DNA from: Lactobacillus huangpiensis
GTDB lineage: Bacteria; Bacillota; Bacilli; Lactobacillales; Lactobacillaceae
DNA length: 64,000 nt
Reading direction: 5' to 3'
Assembly: GCF_019972815.1 (NCBI RefSeq)
Contig: NZ_BPPA01000001.1
Location: 186,001 to 250,000, forward strand
The notes beneath the pieces were generated by a model. The model was not told the DNA's origin. It searched no databases and saw only the letters and a program-made list of their open reading frames with translations. Both the position numbers and the translations under genes were made by a program. The number at the start of each line of letters is the position of its first letter. Positions within the stretch are counted from its first letter, which is position 1. Below are positions 45,926 through 54,046 of this stretch, one piece after another.

Positions 45926-46588
45926 CTAGTCATTTTTCATCCATGGTGCTGTAAGCATTTGACTAACGGTTTGCTTAATATCATTGCTTTGGGCAATCAA
46001 AGAAATTACTGCAGCCCCAGCTGCCTTAGTTTTAGCGATTGCGCTTAAGTCGCTAGCGGTAATCCCACCAATAGCAACAATTGGCCGGGTTGTGCTTTTG
46101 ACCAGTTGGCTTAAGCCAGCAATACCAATTTCGGGGTCGGCATCACTTTTAGATTGGGTGGCATAAATTGGACCGCTGCCATAATAATCAATTCCGCTAA
46201 TTTTATTGGCTTGTTCAACTTGCGTTAAATTCGAGCAAGAATAGCCGATAATCATTTGACTGCCAACTTCTTTAATGACCTGTCTGATTTCTTCATCGCT
46301 TTGCCCAACATGAACGCCTTCGGCATGAACTTGTTGTGCTAGCTGAACATCATCGTCAATGAAGAAAGGTACTTGATGTGCATAACACAATTGGTGCAGC
46401 TTTTGTGCCATGGGGAGTCTCTCGGCTTCACTTAAAGTTGAATTAGAGCCTTTGTCCCGAAATTGAAAAGCAGTAATACCTGCAGCAAGTGCTTCTTTGA
46501 CTATGCCCGGTAATGTTTTACCTTCTGGAACGTCTTGACTGCCACAAATAAAGTAAGCATGTAAAAAATCAGTGTTAAAGTCTTTCAT
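45926..46588 (-). CDS. thiE: Thiamine-phosphate synthase
   Basis: A 220-residue TIM-barrel enzyme that joins HMP pyrophosphate and THZ phosphate. QFRDKGS near residue 40, the DDDVQLA metal region, HVGQSDEE, GYSCSN and the phosphate-binding VAIGGIT are all present. AGGAG ribosome site. It is the last gene of the leftward thiM-thiD-thiE operon, so it completes thiamine phosphate from the two salvaged halves. Confidence 0.95.
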   Translation of the reverse strand: MKDFNTDFLHAYFICGSQDVPEGKTLPGIVKEALAAGITAFQFRDKGSNSTLSEAERLPMAQKLHQLCYAHQVPFFIDDDVQLAQQVHAEGVHVGQSDEEIRQVIKEVGSQMIIGYSCSNLTQVEQANKISGIDYYGSGPIYATQSKSDADPEIGIAGLSQLVKSTTRPIVAIGGITASDLSAIAKTKAAGAAVISLIAQSNDIKQTVSQMLTAPWMKND

Positions 46589-46601
46589 TATTTCTCCTAA
46601 A

Positions 46602-47408
46602 TTACTGAGCCCAATGATTTAAAGGACCGTGACCATGACCAACTTGAATAGTTTCTTTAATAGTTTTGGTAACGTACTTTTTAGCAATTTTAATTGCTGA
46701 CGGTAAACTTTGACCTAAAGCCAGTTGAGCCGTAATTGCTGCAGCTAACGTGTCACCGGTGCCGTGGGTGCGCTCGGTATGTATTCTGGAACTGCTGACC
46801 CAAAGATCGGAACCATCAGCAAATAAAGCATAATCTTTTACTTGTTCGCTACTTGCATGACCGCCTTTAATTAGCACATTTTTAACTCCCATATCTTGTA
46901 ATTTATGAGCTAATTCTGGATATTGGGCTTGATCTTGTACCTTGATATCAGTTAAAGTCTCCGCTTCTGGCAAGTTGGGTGTTATAAGATCGGCTAAAGG
47001 CAGCAGCTCATTCTTAACGGTGGCGACAGCATCTTGACTTAATAATGGTGCGCCCCCTTTAGCAATCATCACTGGATCTATGGTAATAGGACCAAAGTCA
47101 TACTTTTGCAAATTAAGTGCAACTTGGTGGACGTGATCTGCATCGCCCAACATTCCTGTTTTACAAGCACGGATGTGGAAATCTTCTGCCAGAGAGGCGA
47201 ATTGGGCATCGATCATTTCTAAGGGAAGTAAAAAAGACTTTTGCACACCTAAAGTGTTTTGTGCTGTCACTGCTACTACTACAGCTGTACCAAATACTTT
47301 TTGCATTTGAAAAGTTTTTAAGTCAGCCATGATTCCAGCACCGCCACCTGAATCAGTGCCGGCAATAGTTAAAACCTGGGGAAAAGAATTAATTTTTTCA
47401 GTCATCAT
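46602..47408 (-). CDS. thiD: Hydroxymethylpyrimidine (phosphate) kinase
   Basis: A 268-residue ribokinase-superfamily enzyme that phosphorylates HMP and HMP phosphate. N-terminal TIAGTDSGGGAGIMADLKTF and the C-terminal GTGDTLAAAI anion hole with catalytic Asp are intact. It differs from the paralogue at 53087, which reads GNDSDGSAG and is more like pyridoxal kinases. It is the middle gene of the operon; AAGGA precedes the first of two adjacent ATG codons. Confidence 0.94.
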   Translation of the reverse strand: MMTEKINSFPQVLTIAGTDSGGGAGIMADLKTFQMQKVFGTAVVVAVTAQNTLGVQKSFLLPLEMIDAQFASLAEDFHIRACKTGMLGDADHVHQVALNLQKYDFGPITIDPVMIAKGGAPLLSQDAVATVKNELLPLADLITPNLPEAETLTDIKVQDQAQYPELAHKLQDMGVKNVLIKGGHASSEQVKDYALFADGSDLWVSSSRIHTERTHGTGDTLAAAITAQLALGQSLPSAIKIAKKYVTKTIKETIQVGHGHGPLNHWAQ

Positions 47409-47416
47409 AAAGTTCC

Positions 47417-48205
47417 TTAATCAAAATCAGCAATTTGTTCAATATCTGCAACTTTTACTTTATACAGATAATCCATGAGATACATGCCAAAAGTAGCGGG
47501 TCCGACATTGGGATGATCTTTAACTACTAATTGACCGGCGCAACTGAAAACTAAAGCACCTATTTGAGCTGCTTCAAAAGGATCGTCAGCAACAGCTGTA
47601 AAAGCTGTGACAATACTGGTTAACATATCTCCTGAGCCGACATGAGTTTTAAAAAGGGGTGAGCCGTTATGGACATGGGCTATTCTTTTACCGTCACTAA
47701 TTGTGTCTGTAGGTCCGCTCGCAATGACTGTGCAACGATATTTTTGAGCAGTTTTAGCAGTAATTTCATCAATATCGCCAGAACCGGAGCCTGCATCAAT
47801 CCCCTTTGAGCTCCAATCAAAGCCACCTAAGGCAGCTATCTCACCAATATTGCCCCGAATAATACTAGTATGAAAATCCCATAAAAGTTTATCTGTGATT
47901 TTATAACGGTACTCCACGGCGCCAACGGCAACGGGATCAAATACTATGGGTTTATTATATTGGCGCGCTAAATCTTCCACTTTTTTAATGTGGTTAATTT
48001 GCTGCTTGGTTAAGCAGCCAATATTAACTGCTACAGCGGAAGCCATCCGCACTATTTCTTCCGCTTCAGCAACTTCATTGCTCATAATTGGTGAAGCACC
48101 AATAGCATTAACAGCATTGGCCACGTCTTGAACTGTTACAAAATTAGCAATATTGAAAATAACCGGGTTTTCTGCTCGCAATTTGTCTAATAATTTTAAC
48201 TGCAT
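47417..48205 (-). CDS. thiM: Hydroxyethylthiazole kinase
   Basis: A 262-residue kinase that phosphorylates the thiazole moiety (THZ). Motifs: NFVTVQDVANAVNAIGASPIMS near the N-terminus, FDPVAVGA in the middle and HVGSGDMLTSI with the catalytic region. It is first gene of the operon under a TPP riboswitch. Together with ThiD and ThiE it rebuilds thiamine phosphate by salvage; no thiC, thiG or thiF is in the window. Confidence 0.95.
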   Translation of the reverse strand: MQLKLLDKLRAENPVIFNIANFVTVQDVANAVNAIGASPIMSNEVAEAEEIVRMASAVAVNIGCLTKQQINHIKKVEDLARQYNKPIVFDPVAVGAVEYRYKITDKLLWDFHTSIIRGNIGEIAALGGFDWSSKGIDAGSGSGDIDEITAKTAQKYRCTVIASGPTDTISDGKRIAHVHNGSPLFKTHVGSGDMLTSIVTAFTAVADDPFEAAQIGALVFSCAGQLVVKDHPNVGPATFGMYLMDYLYKVKVADIEQIADFD

Positions 48206-48245
48206 TTTATTACTCCTAATTTAATATCCTTAAAATTTTTGACTA

Positions 48246-48279
48246 ATAAAAAAACTTTGGCATATGGAAATGCCAAAGC
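48246..48279 (-). terminator. Riboswitch-controlled terminator before thiM
   Basis: On the minus strand CTTTGGCAT, a short loop, ATGCCAAAG, then seven T. It lies between the TPP aptamer and thiM and is the likely expression platform. Confidence 0.88.
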
Positions 48280-48289
48280 TTAAGCAGTT

Positions 48290-48375
48290 TTGACACGTTC
48301 CTACGCAAGTATTAACTTACAGGTTCAAAGGGTCTGAAAAATTTTCATCTCAGCCAAAAAGGCACCCCTCGTGTT
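48290..48375 (-). promoter_or_regulatory. TPP riboswitch (THI box)
   Basis: On the minus strand the conserved blocks occur in order: GAGGGGTGCC, GGCTGAGAT, CAGACCCTTTGAACCTG, GTTAATACTTGCGTAGGAACGTG (given in parts). With the terminator downstream it should stop transcription of thiM-thiD-thiE when TPP is high. The divergent tenA has no copy. Confidence 0.95.
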
Positions 48376-48385
48376 ATCGCTTACA
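48372..48385 (-). promoter_or_regulatory. Perfect cre site at the start of the thiM transcript
   Basis: TGTAAGCGATAACA on the minus strand matches TGWAANCGNTNWCA at all 14 positions. It spans the bases just after the -10, across the likely transcription start and into the first base pairs of the TPP aptamer. CcpA binding here should block initiation. Confidence 0.75.
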
Positions 48386-48414
48386 ATTATAACGGAATTT
48401 ATTACTGATTACAA
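48386..48414 (-). promoter_or_regulatory. Promoter of thiM-thiD-thiE
   Basis: On the minus strand TTGTAA and a perfect TATAAT with a 17-base spacer, immediately upstream of the cre site and the riboswitch. The remaining bases up to tenA (48415-48594) hold only AT-rich promoter-like DNA. Confidence 0.75.
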
Positions 48415-48594
48415 TAGTAGGTTGATAAAGTTGATATCTGTTTACGCTATATATGCTGGTATTTTGACTGTTATTAGAAGATTGTGCATAAAAATCAAAA
48501 ACAGTATAGTGGTTAGAGTTTATCTTTAGTAAAATGTAATTAACAATAATTAACAGTCATTTTACAATATTATTTAACTCGAAGGAGAATATTC

Positions 48595-49254
48595 ATGAAT
48601 TTTACGGATCGACTGCACGAAGCTGGGAAGGCATTGTGGCATGAAAGTATGGTGCATCCATTTATTAAGGAATTGCAAAGTGGCGAACTCCCAATTGCAA
48701 CTTTTAAATTTTATCTGTTGCAGGATCGCTATTATTTAAGAGAATTTAGCAAGTTGCATGAATTAATTGCGGCAAAAACGGATAATCAGGAAGTAAAGGA
48801 ATTTTTACTGGCAGGGGCGCAAGACTTGAAAGATGTCGAAATATCAGTGCGAGGCCATTTTTTTGAAGAATTAAAAATAACTGCGACTGAAATTTCTGAA
48901 ACTCCGGTGGCTCCAACTGCTTATAACTACGTTAACCATATGCATATGACATTAAATCGATCTGGTGTTAAACCAGCGGTTGCAGCGCTTTTACCATGTT
49001 ACTGGCTCTATCAGGAAATTGGCCAAAAAATGGCAGAAAAGGGCTCACCGGTTTCTTATTATCAAGAGTGGATTGATACTTATGATGGCGAGTGGTATGG
49101 TGCCAACGTAGAAAAAATGCTGCATTTAACCAATTCTTTGGCTGAAAGTGCTGCTAACGAAGAACTTGAGCAAATGCAAACTGCATTTGTACGCAGCAGC
49201 TATTATGAATTGCAGTTTTGGCAGATGGCTTATGAAAAGCAAGATTGGAAGTAA
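48595..49254 (+). CDS. tenA: Aminopyrimidine aminohydrolase / thiaminase II
   Basis: A 219-residue helical enzyme that hydrolyses aminomethylpyrimidine breakdown products of thiamine to HMP, feeding ThiD. Asp44 in LQDRYYL, catalytic Cys135 in LLPCYWLYQEIG and the C-terminal YYELQFW segment with the catalytic Glu are present. AAGGAG ribosome site. It is divergent from the thi operon and has no recognisable TPP riboswitch of its own. Confidence 0.93.
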   Translation: MNFTDRLHEAGKALWHESMVHPFIKELQSGELPIATFKFYLLQDRYYLREFSKLHELIAAKTDNQEVKEFLLAGAQDLKDVEISVRGHFFEELKITATEISETPVAPTAYNYVNHMHMTLNRSGVKPAVAALLPCYWLYQEIGQKMAEKGSPVSYYQEWIDTYDGEWYGANVEKMLHLTNSLAESAANEELEQMQTAFVRSSYYELQFWQMAYEKQDWK

Positions 49255-49312
49255 CTTCTGCAAAAATCGCTTTTATTTTATTCTTACTTGTCTTTAGTCA
49301 ATTTCATAATAA

Positions 49313-49618
49313 AATTTTGATATTGAACAATGTAATTATTGTTCAAAGTCCCAGGAAAGTGCGCAACTTGGGGAAAACAAGATATACTTTTATAATAATG
49401 TAGATTTACCTAGTACTGTTAATGGTGATTTAGGAATTTCTAAAATGTGGGTTACTAGTGGCAGCATATATTATGCACTAAAAGCAACTGATCTTAAACC
49501 TGTATTTCTAGTCTATAATTGGTCTGGAGAGCTAACAATGCACTACTATGCTAGTGGAAGCAAAAAAGCAAGAACCGTCAGTTATAGTGCTCGCGGTATA
49601 GACCGATGCCAAACTTAG
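49313..49618 (+). pseudogene. Remnant of a secreted-type protein gene
   Basis: An open frame of about 101 codons without any start codon or ribosome site, ending in TAG. Its translation has natural composition and ends with a tyrosine-rich part (KIYFYNNVDLPSTVNGD, SGSIYYALKATDLKP, GELTMHYYASGSKKA) resembling the exported proteins at 27-29 kb in style. The 5' part is lost. The 110 bases between it and the next gene contain nothing I recognise. Confidence 0.5.
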
Positions 49619-49734
49619 TCGCAATATTCTTGCATTCGTAGATGACATGGCTATGCCACTTTAATTGGTAAAATTGATGGTTTCTTAGGAGATATAATGT
49701 TTCCGAGCACCGCTTTTTAAATGGAATAATAAAA

Positions 49735-50151
49735 ATGAATGATGAACAATTTTTAAAATTAAGAAAGATACTAGATTTTTTAAAAAAACAAGCTCCGACA
49801 GCTATTATTGAAGAGAAAGTAAATAGCGTTGAAAATTATAGGGCAGAATCTGTTGATGAGTATAATAGAGCAAAAAGTTATCTTGGTGAAAATAATAGTT
49901 CGTTTAAATCTTTTCATGTAAGTGTGGATTCCGCAAAAGATTTCTTGCATTTATTGAATTTGCTGGGTGCAATACATGCAAACTTTAATATACGTTCAAA
50001 GCCTTTTATAATAGAAGGAGAAGAAAACAGTAAGTCGCTAAAAAAAGAGAACGACTATTATAACAATTGGATGGAATGTTTTTCAAACTATGAATTTATA
50101 ATAGTTAATTTTGATGAAACTGCTTTAGACCAGGATCAATATTACGGTTAA
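49735..50151 (+). CDS. Hypothetical cytoplasmic protein (possible immunity-type protein)
   Basis: A 138-residue soluble, acidic, mainly helical protein (MNDEQFLKLRKILDFLKKQ, then a beta-like end ECFSNYEFIIVNFDE). No signal peptide, membrane part or known motif. A weak ATGGAATAATAA-type region precedes its ATG, without a strong ribosome site. It has its own terminator. The neighbourhood of decayed secreted genes would fit an orphan immunity protein, but that is a guess. Confidence 0.55.
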   Translation: MNDEQFLKLRKILDFLKKQAPTAIIEEKVNSVENYRAESVDEYNRAKSYLGENNSSFKSFHVSVDSAKDFLHLLNLLGAIHANFNIRSKPFIIEGEENSKSLKKENDYYNNWMECFSNYEFIIVNFDETALDQDQYYG

Positions 50152-50167
50152 TTTCATTAATTTATAA

Positions 50168-50200
50168 AAAGGCAGCTTACCAAGCTTAAGCTGCCTTTTT
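50168..50200 (+). terminator. Terminator after the 138-residue protein gene
   Basis: Arms AAAGGCAGCTTA and TAAGCTGCCTTT (in part) with a short loop, then TTTT. It may also serve the convergent gene at 50253. Confidence 0.85.
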
Positions 50201-50252
50201 AGTTCAGTTATTTCGCATTATTGAAATCATTATATTAAAAGCTAATATGCTA

Positions 50253-50579
50253 TTATTCATCAATTTTTTTAATATAAACTAATTTTGCTTTTCTTAATAT
50301 CCCACGATCTTTAAATAGAAAGCCATAAAATCTATTATTAATTTTTCCGACATAATAAAGCGTATCATAAGATCCTTGATTATCAGTAGTTATTTTAACA
50401 GAAGCAATTTTTTTATTATGTAAGCATTTATATGTGTCTATGTTATATGAATATTTTCTTTCGCCAGCACTAAGATATACGGTTTTTTCTAAAGAATTAA
50501 TTCTATAATAATGTATAAAGCCCATTCCAATGCCTATAAAGAGAAATGTTGAAATAAATACAGTTATAGTTTTTTTCAT
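50253..50579 (-). CDS. Small membrane-anchored or exported protein
   Basis: A 108-residue protein starting at ATG 50579 behind AAGGAAG. N-terminal MKKTITVFISTFLFIGIGMGF is a signal anchor without a clear cleavage site. The rest is a basic beta-rich domain (KTVYLSAGERKYSYNIDT, DTLYYVGKINNRFYGF) rich in Tyr and Lys. A frame upstream would add a second hydrophobic stretch but lacks a ribosome site there. Function unknown. Confidence 0.6.
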   Translation of the reverse strand: MKKTITVFISTFLFIGIGMGFIHYYRINSLEKTVYLSAGERKYSYNIDTYKCLHNKKIASVKITTDNQGSYDTLYYVGKINNRFYGFLFKDRGILRKAKLVYIKKIDE

Positions 50580-50824
50580 TTTTACTTCCTTGTTTAATAC
50601 GATAATATGCCTGAGATGAATAATACATCTGCAGAGCCTTTTGAGCTTGTCGCAACATATAAAAAATATAGCAACAATTGACAGCGCAGTGGTTAGGGAG
50701 GTCAAAGGCAACGATGTAACTCTCATTAAAATATATATGGGAGATAAAGTACAATTTTGCGAACATATTAGAATTTATATGATTATAGAGGAAATAAGTG
50801 TTCACTAGACTATGTTCAATAAAT

Positions 50825-51144
50825 TTAAAGAAATTCATTGATTTCTGATTTCAAATTATTTGCTAATTGTTGCGCCTCAATTTTTTCTAGTAAACTTACT
50901 TGTTCTAAAGCTTTAGTTTTATCTTTTTGACAAACCGCAATTCTTGCCCTTATTACAAGCAATTTATCATATTGACAAGCTTTTTAATTAGCAGCTTTAG
51001 CTTAAGCATATTATCAGCTGCCAGCTTAAATTTATGATCTAGCATTTCTATCATGGCCTGATTAATTAAAGTATTAATTTTCAAAGATTTTTTAAAAGGG
51101 TAATCTCTGTCAATTACCTTAATTAGTTTTGTTAAAAAATTATT
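50825..51144 (-). pseudogene. Frameshifted C-terminal remnant of an Rgg/MutR-type regulator
   Basis: On the minus strand one frame gives LTKLIKVIDRDYPFKKSLK... MLDHKFKLAADNMLKLKLL, then about 50950-50990 the sense continues in another frame as QYDKLLVIRARIAVCQKDK ... ALEQVSLLEKIEAQQLA and stops at 50825. The two pieces read together as the helical TPR-like C-terminal domain of Rgg-family regulators. The N-terminal DNA-binding part is missing and TAG precedes the first piece. At least one frameshift and a large 5' loss make it inactive. Family assignment by pattern. Confidence 0.5.
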
Positions 51145-51352
51145 CTATTTTTAATATTTTTTCCTTATTGTGCAGGCTTTGCACATATTTTCATAAAAAT
51201 CAATGTTATTATGAAAGCAGGAACAAAATTAAAAATAGAGTTCTAAATTTAATATAATTTCTAATATATATATTAATTCTTTATAGAAAGAATTTATAAT
51301 GTTTATTACATTTTCAGTTATGTGGTTTTTAAATAAAAGCTTGCACTTTTAG

Positions 51353-51496
51353 CAAAATGCCTCGGCTATAGTACAAAACAGGGCACAAACCTGGGCAACT
51401 AATTTATCTGACTTTAATGCCAGCTATAGAAAATCAGGAATTTATCAAGATATAAACTAGGCTGCACAAGACTCCGAAGGAGTTTGGCACGATTAA
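51353..51496 (+). pseudogene. Short decayed coding remnant
   Basis: A frame with natural composition, NASAIVQNRAQTWATNLSD and FNASYRKSGIYQDIN, interrupted by TAG near 51460 and ended by TAA at 51496. No start codon or ribosome site. I cannot name the family. It lies directly before another broken gene and was probably part of the same lost locus. Confidence 0.35.
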
Positions 51497-51528
51497 AATT
51501 CTAAAAACATTACAGACTATCATATAGT

Positions 51529-51903
51529 TTGTATGTTAAGGGGGCTCAAAAATGGCTACTTCACCAGTTATACAATTCATACTTTGTAGGTCAACTTTCA
51601 TTAATTATCCTTGTGATAGCAGGTATATTTTATGTAAGTAGACACAAAAAAGAAGTCTATAGTAGACCACGACTATATCCTAAAAATGTTGAAATATTTT
51701 TATCTTGTATTCCTTTTTTGGTTCCATGAGGCGCATTATTCATGTACTTCATATTTCCAATTAAAGCTAATGTTTCAGTATATATTCAAAGAGTAGTTAA
51801 TGTGTGGCCATTAATTGTAATATGCGCCGTTTGGACATTGATATTACTTATTGCAATACATTATGACTTAAAGATGCGTAAAAAATATGGTGGAGATCTA
51901 TAA
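51529..51903 (+). pseudogene. Membrane-protein gene broken by an in-frame TGA
   Basis: One frame runs through the whole stretch with a single TGA at about 51727-51729, between IPFLVP and GALFMYFIFPIKAN. Reading through it gives about 124 residues with three hydrophobic helices (SLIILVIAGIFYV, FLSCIPFLVP...LFMYFIF, LIVICAVWTLILLIAI) and a basic tail MRKKYGGDL. TGA most simply derives from TGG. There is no good start. The family is unknown. Confidence 0.5.
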
Positions 51904-51976
51904 ATTTAACAATTAAATTTTAAGTCAAAGAGATTGGTTAAAATGCTTTAGCCCCGCCATTTTATTTCTAATAAAG

Positions 51977-52013
51977 AATGCTCCTAACAACTTTGTTTGC
52001 TAGGAGTATTTTT
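51977..52013 (+). terminator. Terminator after the broken membrane-protein gene
   Basis: Arms AATGCTCCTA (51977-51986) and TAGGAGTATT (52001-52010), followed by TTT. Its survival marks the end of the former transcription unit. From here to 52270 I see no gene; a frame at 52149 lacks a ribosome site and runs into gatD. Confidence 0.75.
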
Positions 52014-52270
52014 ATGTAGTAATTAAAGACTGCAATATAGCTAATTAAATAAATAATTTATTTAAATGTGACATTTATTTATACGAAAGAAAGATATTTA
52101 ATATCTATAATAATGTTTAAATCAACTCAAAATAGCAAAGAAAAATAGATGAGTTTTAGTTCACTAAACAATAAAAATACATTTAACGCCAACTTAATTC
52201 ACCAGTGCCAATTTGATAATCATCCAAAGATAATAGATTTCAATTTTATCTTGCTTAGACAATTTAGACA

Positions 52271-52313
52271 TAAAAATATGACCTGCGAAATTGTCCTAAT
52301 TCGGGGGTCATAT
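52271..52313 (-). terminator. Terminator of the gatD-like gene
   Basis: On the minus strand ATATGACC (52313-52306) and GGTCATAT (52283-52276), with a 22-base loop, followed by TTTT. Confidence 0.65.
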
Positions 52314-52343
52314 CATTTACTACTCCTAGTAGCTTTTCTGCAA

Positions 52344-53021
52344 TTAATTTGTTTTAGCTGCTATTCGCTCATCATGCCATTCAAGAATCATCTTCACTAT
52401 GGCGTTGGCGACATTCAAGTTTTTTAACAACGGTCCGTGAGAATAGGTACCAATGAAATTGCGATAACGCAGGCCTTCAACGTGGTCTTGCGGGTTGTTG
52501 CCGTAGCCTTCAATCATTTCCCCTAAGGGATGCAACTTATCCTTATCGTCAAAATAAGTTTGCCCGGAATGATTTTCAAAAGCCTTGACTTCGCCCCATT
52601 CACTCATGTAGCGGGTATCGCCAATCATGCGCTTATCTGCTTTAAAAACAGTATGGAAGGGGAGAATATCTAGCCCCTTGATAGTCACACCGGCGTTAGT
52701 TTTGTAATAAGTGCCAACGAGTTGATAGCCGCCACAAACGCCTACCATAGGTTTACCTGCATTAATGTACTTGGTTAGCGTTTCCTTATGACGCGGTAAA
52801 TCTTTGGCAATAACAGTTTGTTCGAAGTCCTGTCCACCACCAAAAAAGATGAAATCATAGTCAAAAGCATTGAACTGACTACCAAGAGAAATATTATCAA
52901 CTTGCGTAGTATAGCCTTGCTTTTTAAGTAAAAAACTGATGATTTTAACATCCCCGGAATCGCCATAGGTGTTCATCAGGTCTTCGTATAAATATGCAAT
53001 CTTGATTATTTTATTCGCCAT
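52344..53021 (-). CDS. gatD: Glutamine amidotransferase, lipid II isoglutaminyl synthase GatD type
   Basis: A 225-residue class I glutaminase of the CobB/CobQ type. Catalytic Cys96 in VGVCGGYQLVG and His195 in GTYSHGPLL. YEDLMNTYGDSGDV at the N-terminus and EGYGNNPQD are typical of GatD, which supplies ammonia to MurT for amidating D-glutamate in lipid II. The MurT partner normally lies beside it but is absent here; the neighbours are a kinase gene and decayed DNA. It may pair with a MurT elsewhere or be a paralogue. Confidence 0.82.
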   Translation of the reverse strand: MANKIIKIAYLYEDLMNTYGDSGDVKIISFLLKKQGYTTQVDNISLGSQFNAFDYDFIFFGGGQDFEQTVIAKDLPRHKETLTKYINAGKPMVGVCGGYQLVGTYYKTNAGVTIKGLDILPFHTVFKADKRMIGDTRYMSEWGEVKAFENHSGQTYFDDKDKLHPLGEMIEGYGNNPQDHVEGLRYRNFIGTYSHGPLLKNLNVANAIVKMILEWHDERIAAKTN

Positions 53022-53086
53022 TGTTTACCAACCCCTATTTTCTTGTTTAAAGTATATCTTAATAGTTAGAAGTGGGCAAAGAATAG

Positions 53087-53899
53087 TTATTTAAGATTTT
53101 GCTGCGCTGCAAAATGATTAATTGGGCCGTATTTGGAGCCAACTGCAATGGGGTGAGCAATAGCTTCATAAGTAAAATCTTTAGCAGTCTGTACACTGGC
53201 AATAATTGATTGTCCTTTTGCTAATTCAGCAGCAATTACTGCTGATAAGGTGTCACCTGTACCATTAATTCTATCTGTATTGATAAATGGCTTGGTAAAT
53301 TCGTGAAATTTTCCGTCTGCAGTGAGTAAAATATCTGTTACCTGCGATTGCGCAGAATCATCATGACGACCTTTCATTAAAACATTTTTGGCTCCCATAT
53401 CCTGCAATTTTTTGGCCCCCTGATGAATTTCATCTTTGCTAGCTAAATTCAAACCGGTTAATTTTTTCTGTTCATAAAAGTTAGGTGTAATAATGTCGGC
53501 TAATGGCATTAACTGCTCAAGAAAAGCCTGGTAGGCATCGTCATCAAGCAAGGTATCACCGTGTTTGGTCATAATAACCGGATCGAGTACAATCTTACCC
53601 ATATCATATTTGTGCAAATTAGCAGCAACACAGGCAATTACGTCCTTGTTAGCCAGCATACCGGTTTTAAGTGCGTCAATTTTAAAATCATCGTTTAGTA
53701 CGTCAAATTGTTCCTGAATAAAAGAAATAGGCATAACTTCTTGTGCATATATACCAGTTGTATTACCAGCAACGGCAGCTGTTAAAAGCCCCATACCATA
53801 TACTTGACGGGCATAAAATGAATGTAAATCAGCAGACATCCCCGCACTGCCATCGCTGTCATTTCCCGCTATTGTTAAAGCAATAATTTCTTTTTTCAT
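53087..53899 (-). CDS. Pyridoxine/pyridoxal kinase of the ThiD-like type
   Basis: A 270-residue ribokinase-superfamily protein. The N-terminal loop reads TIAGNDSDGSAGMSADLHSF and the anion hole GTGDTLSAVI. It is a paralogue of the ThiD at 46602 but outside the thi operon and with a changed glycine loop, as in Bacillus PdxK, which phosphorylates pyridoxal and can also take HMP. Start uncertain: ATG 53899 stands nine bases after AGAGGA, while ATG 53905 stands only three bases after it. It is divergent from glpK. Confidence 0.78.
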   Translation of the reverse strand: MKKEIIALTIAGNDSDGSAGMSADLHSFYARQVYGMGLLTAAVAGNTTGIYAQEVMPISFIQEQFDVLNDDFKIDALKTGMLANKDVIACVAANLHKYDMGKIVLDPVIMTKHGDTLLDDDAYQAFLEQLMPLADIITPNFYEQKKLTGLNLASKDEIHQGAKKLQDMGAKNVLMKGRHDDSAQSQVTDILLTADGKFHEFTKPFINTDRINGTGDTLSAVIAAELAKGQSIIASVQTAKDFTYEAIAHPIAVGSKYGPINHFAAQQNLK

Positions 53900-53976
53900 T
53901 TTCATGTATCCTCTTTTTAACGTAAGCTCTATGTAACCAGTATAACTTAAAATAGGGATAATGTTATAATAATTTC

Positions 53977-54004
53977 TTGTAAAAGCAAGTCTGGGTAGTA
54001 AAAT
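53977..54004 (+). promoter_or_regulatory. Possible promoter of glpK
   Basis: TTGTAA and TAAAAT with a 16-base spacer, about 45 bases before the start. A partial cre-like element (AAACCGCTTTCTG, about 11 of 14 on the minus strand) lies between it and the ribosome site. Confidence 0.4.
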
Positions 54005-54046
54005 TAGTATAAACCGCTTTCTGTCGGAGAGGATACAAGAGACAAT

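Noticed and set aside
51299-51352. 17-codon hydrophobic frame (MFITFSVMWFLNKSLHF) near the Rgg remnant as a signalling peptide
   Set aside because: Hydrophobic enough to consider, but no clear ribosome site and not typical of SHP peptides; no support beyond position.
52149-52427. 92-codon plus-strand frame overlapping the end of the gatD-like gene
   Set aside because: No ribosome site, overlaps a well-supported gene and a terminator hairpin, unnatural composition.
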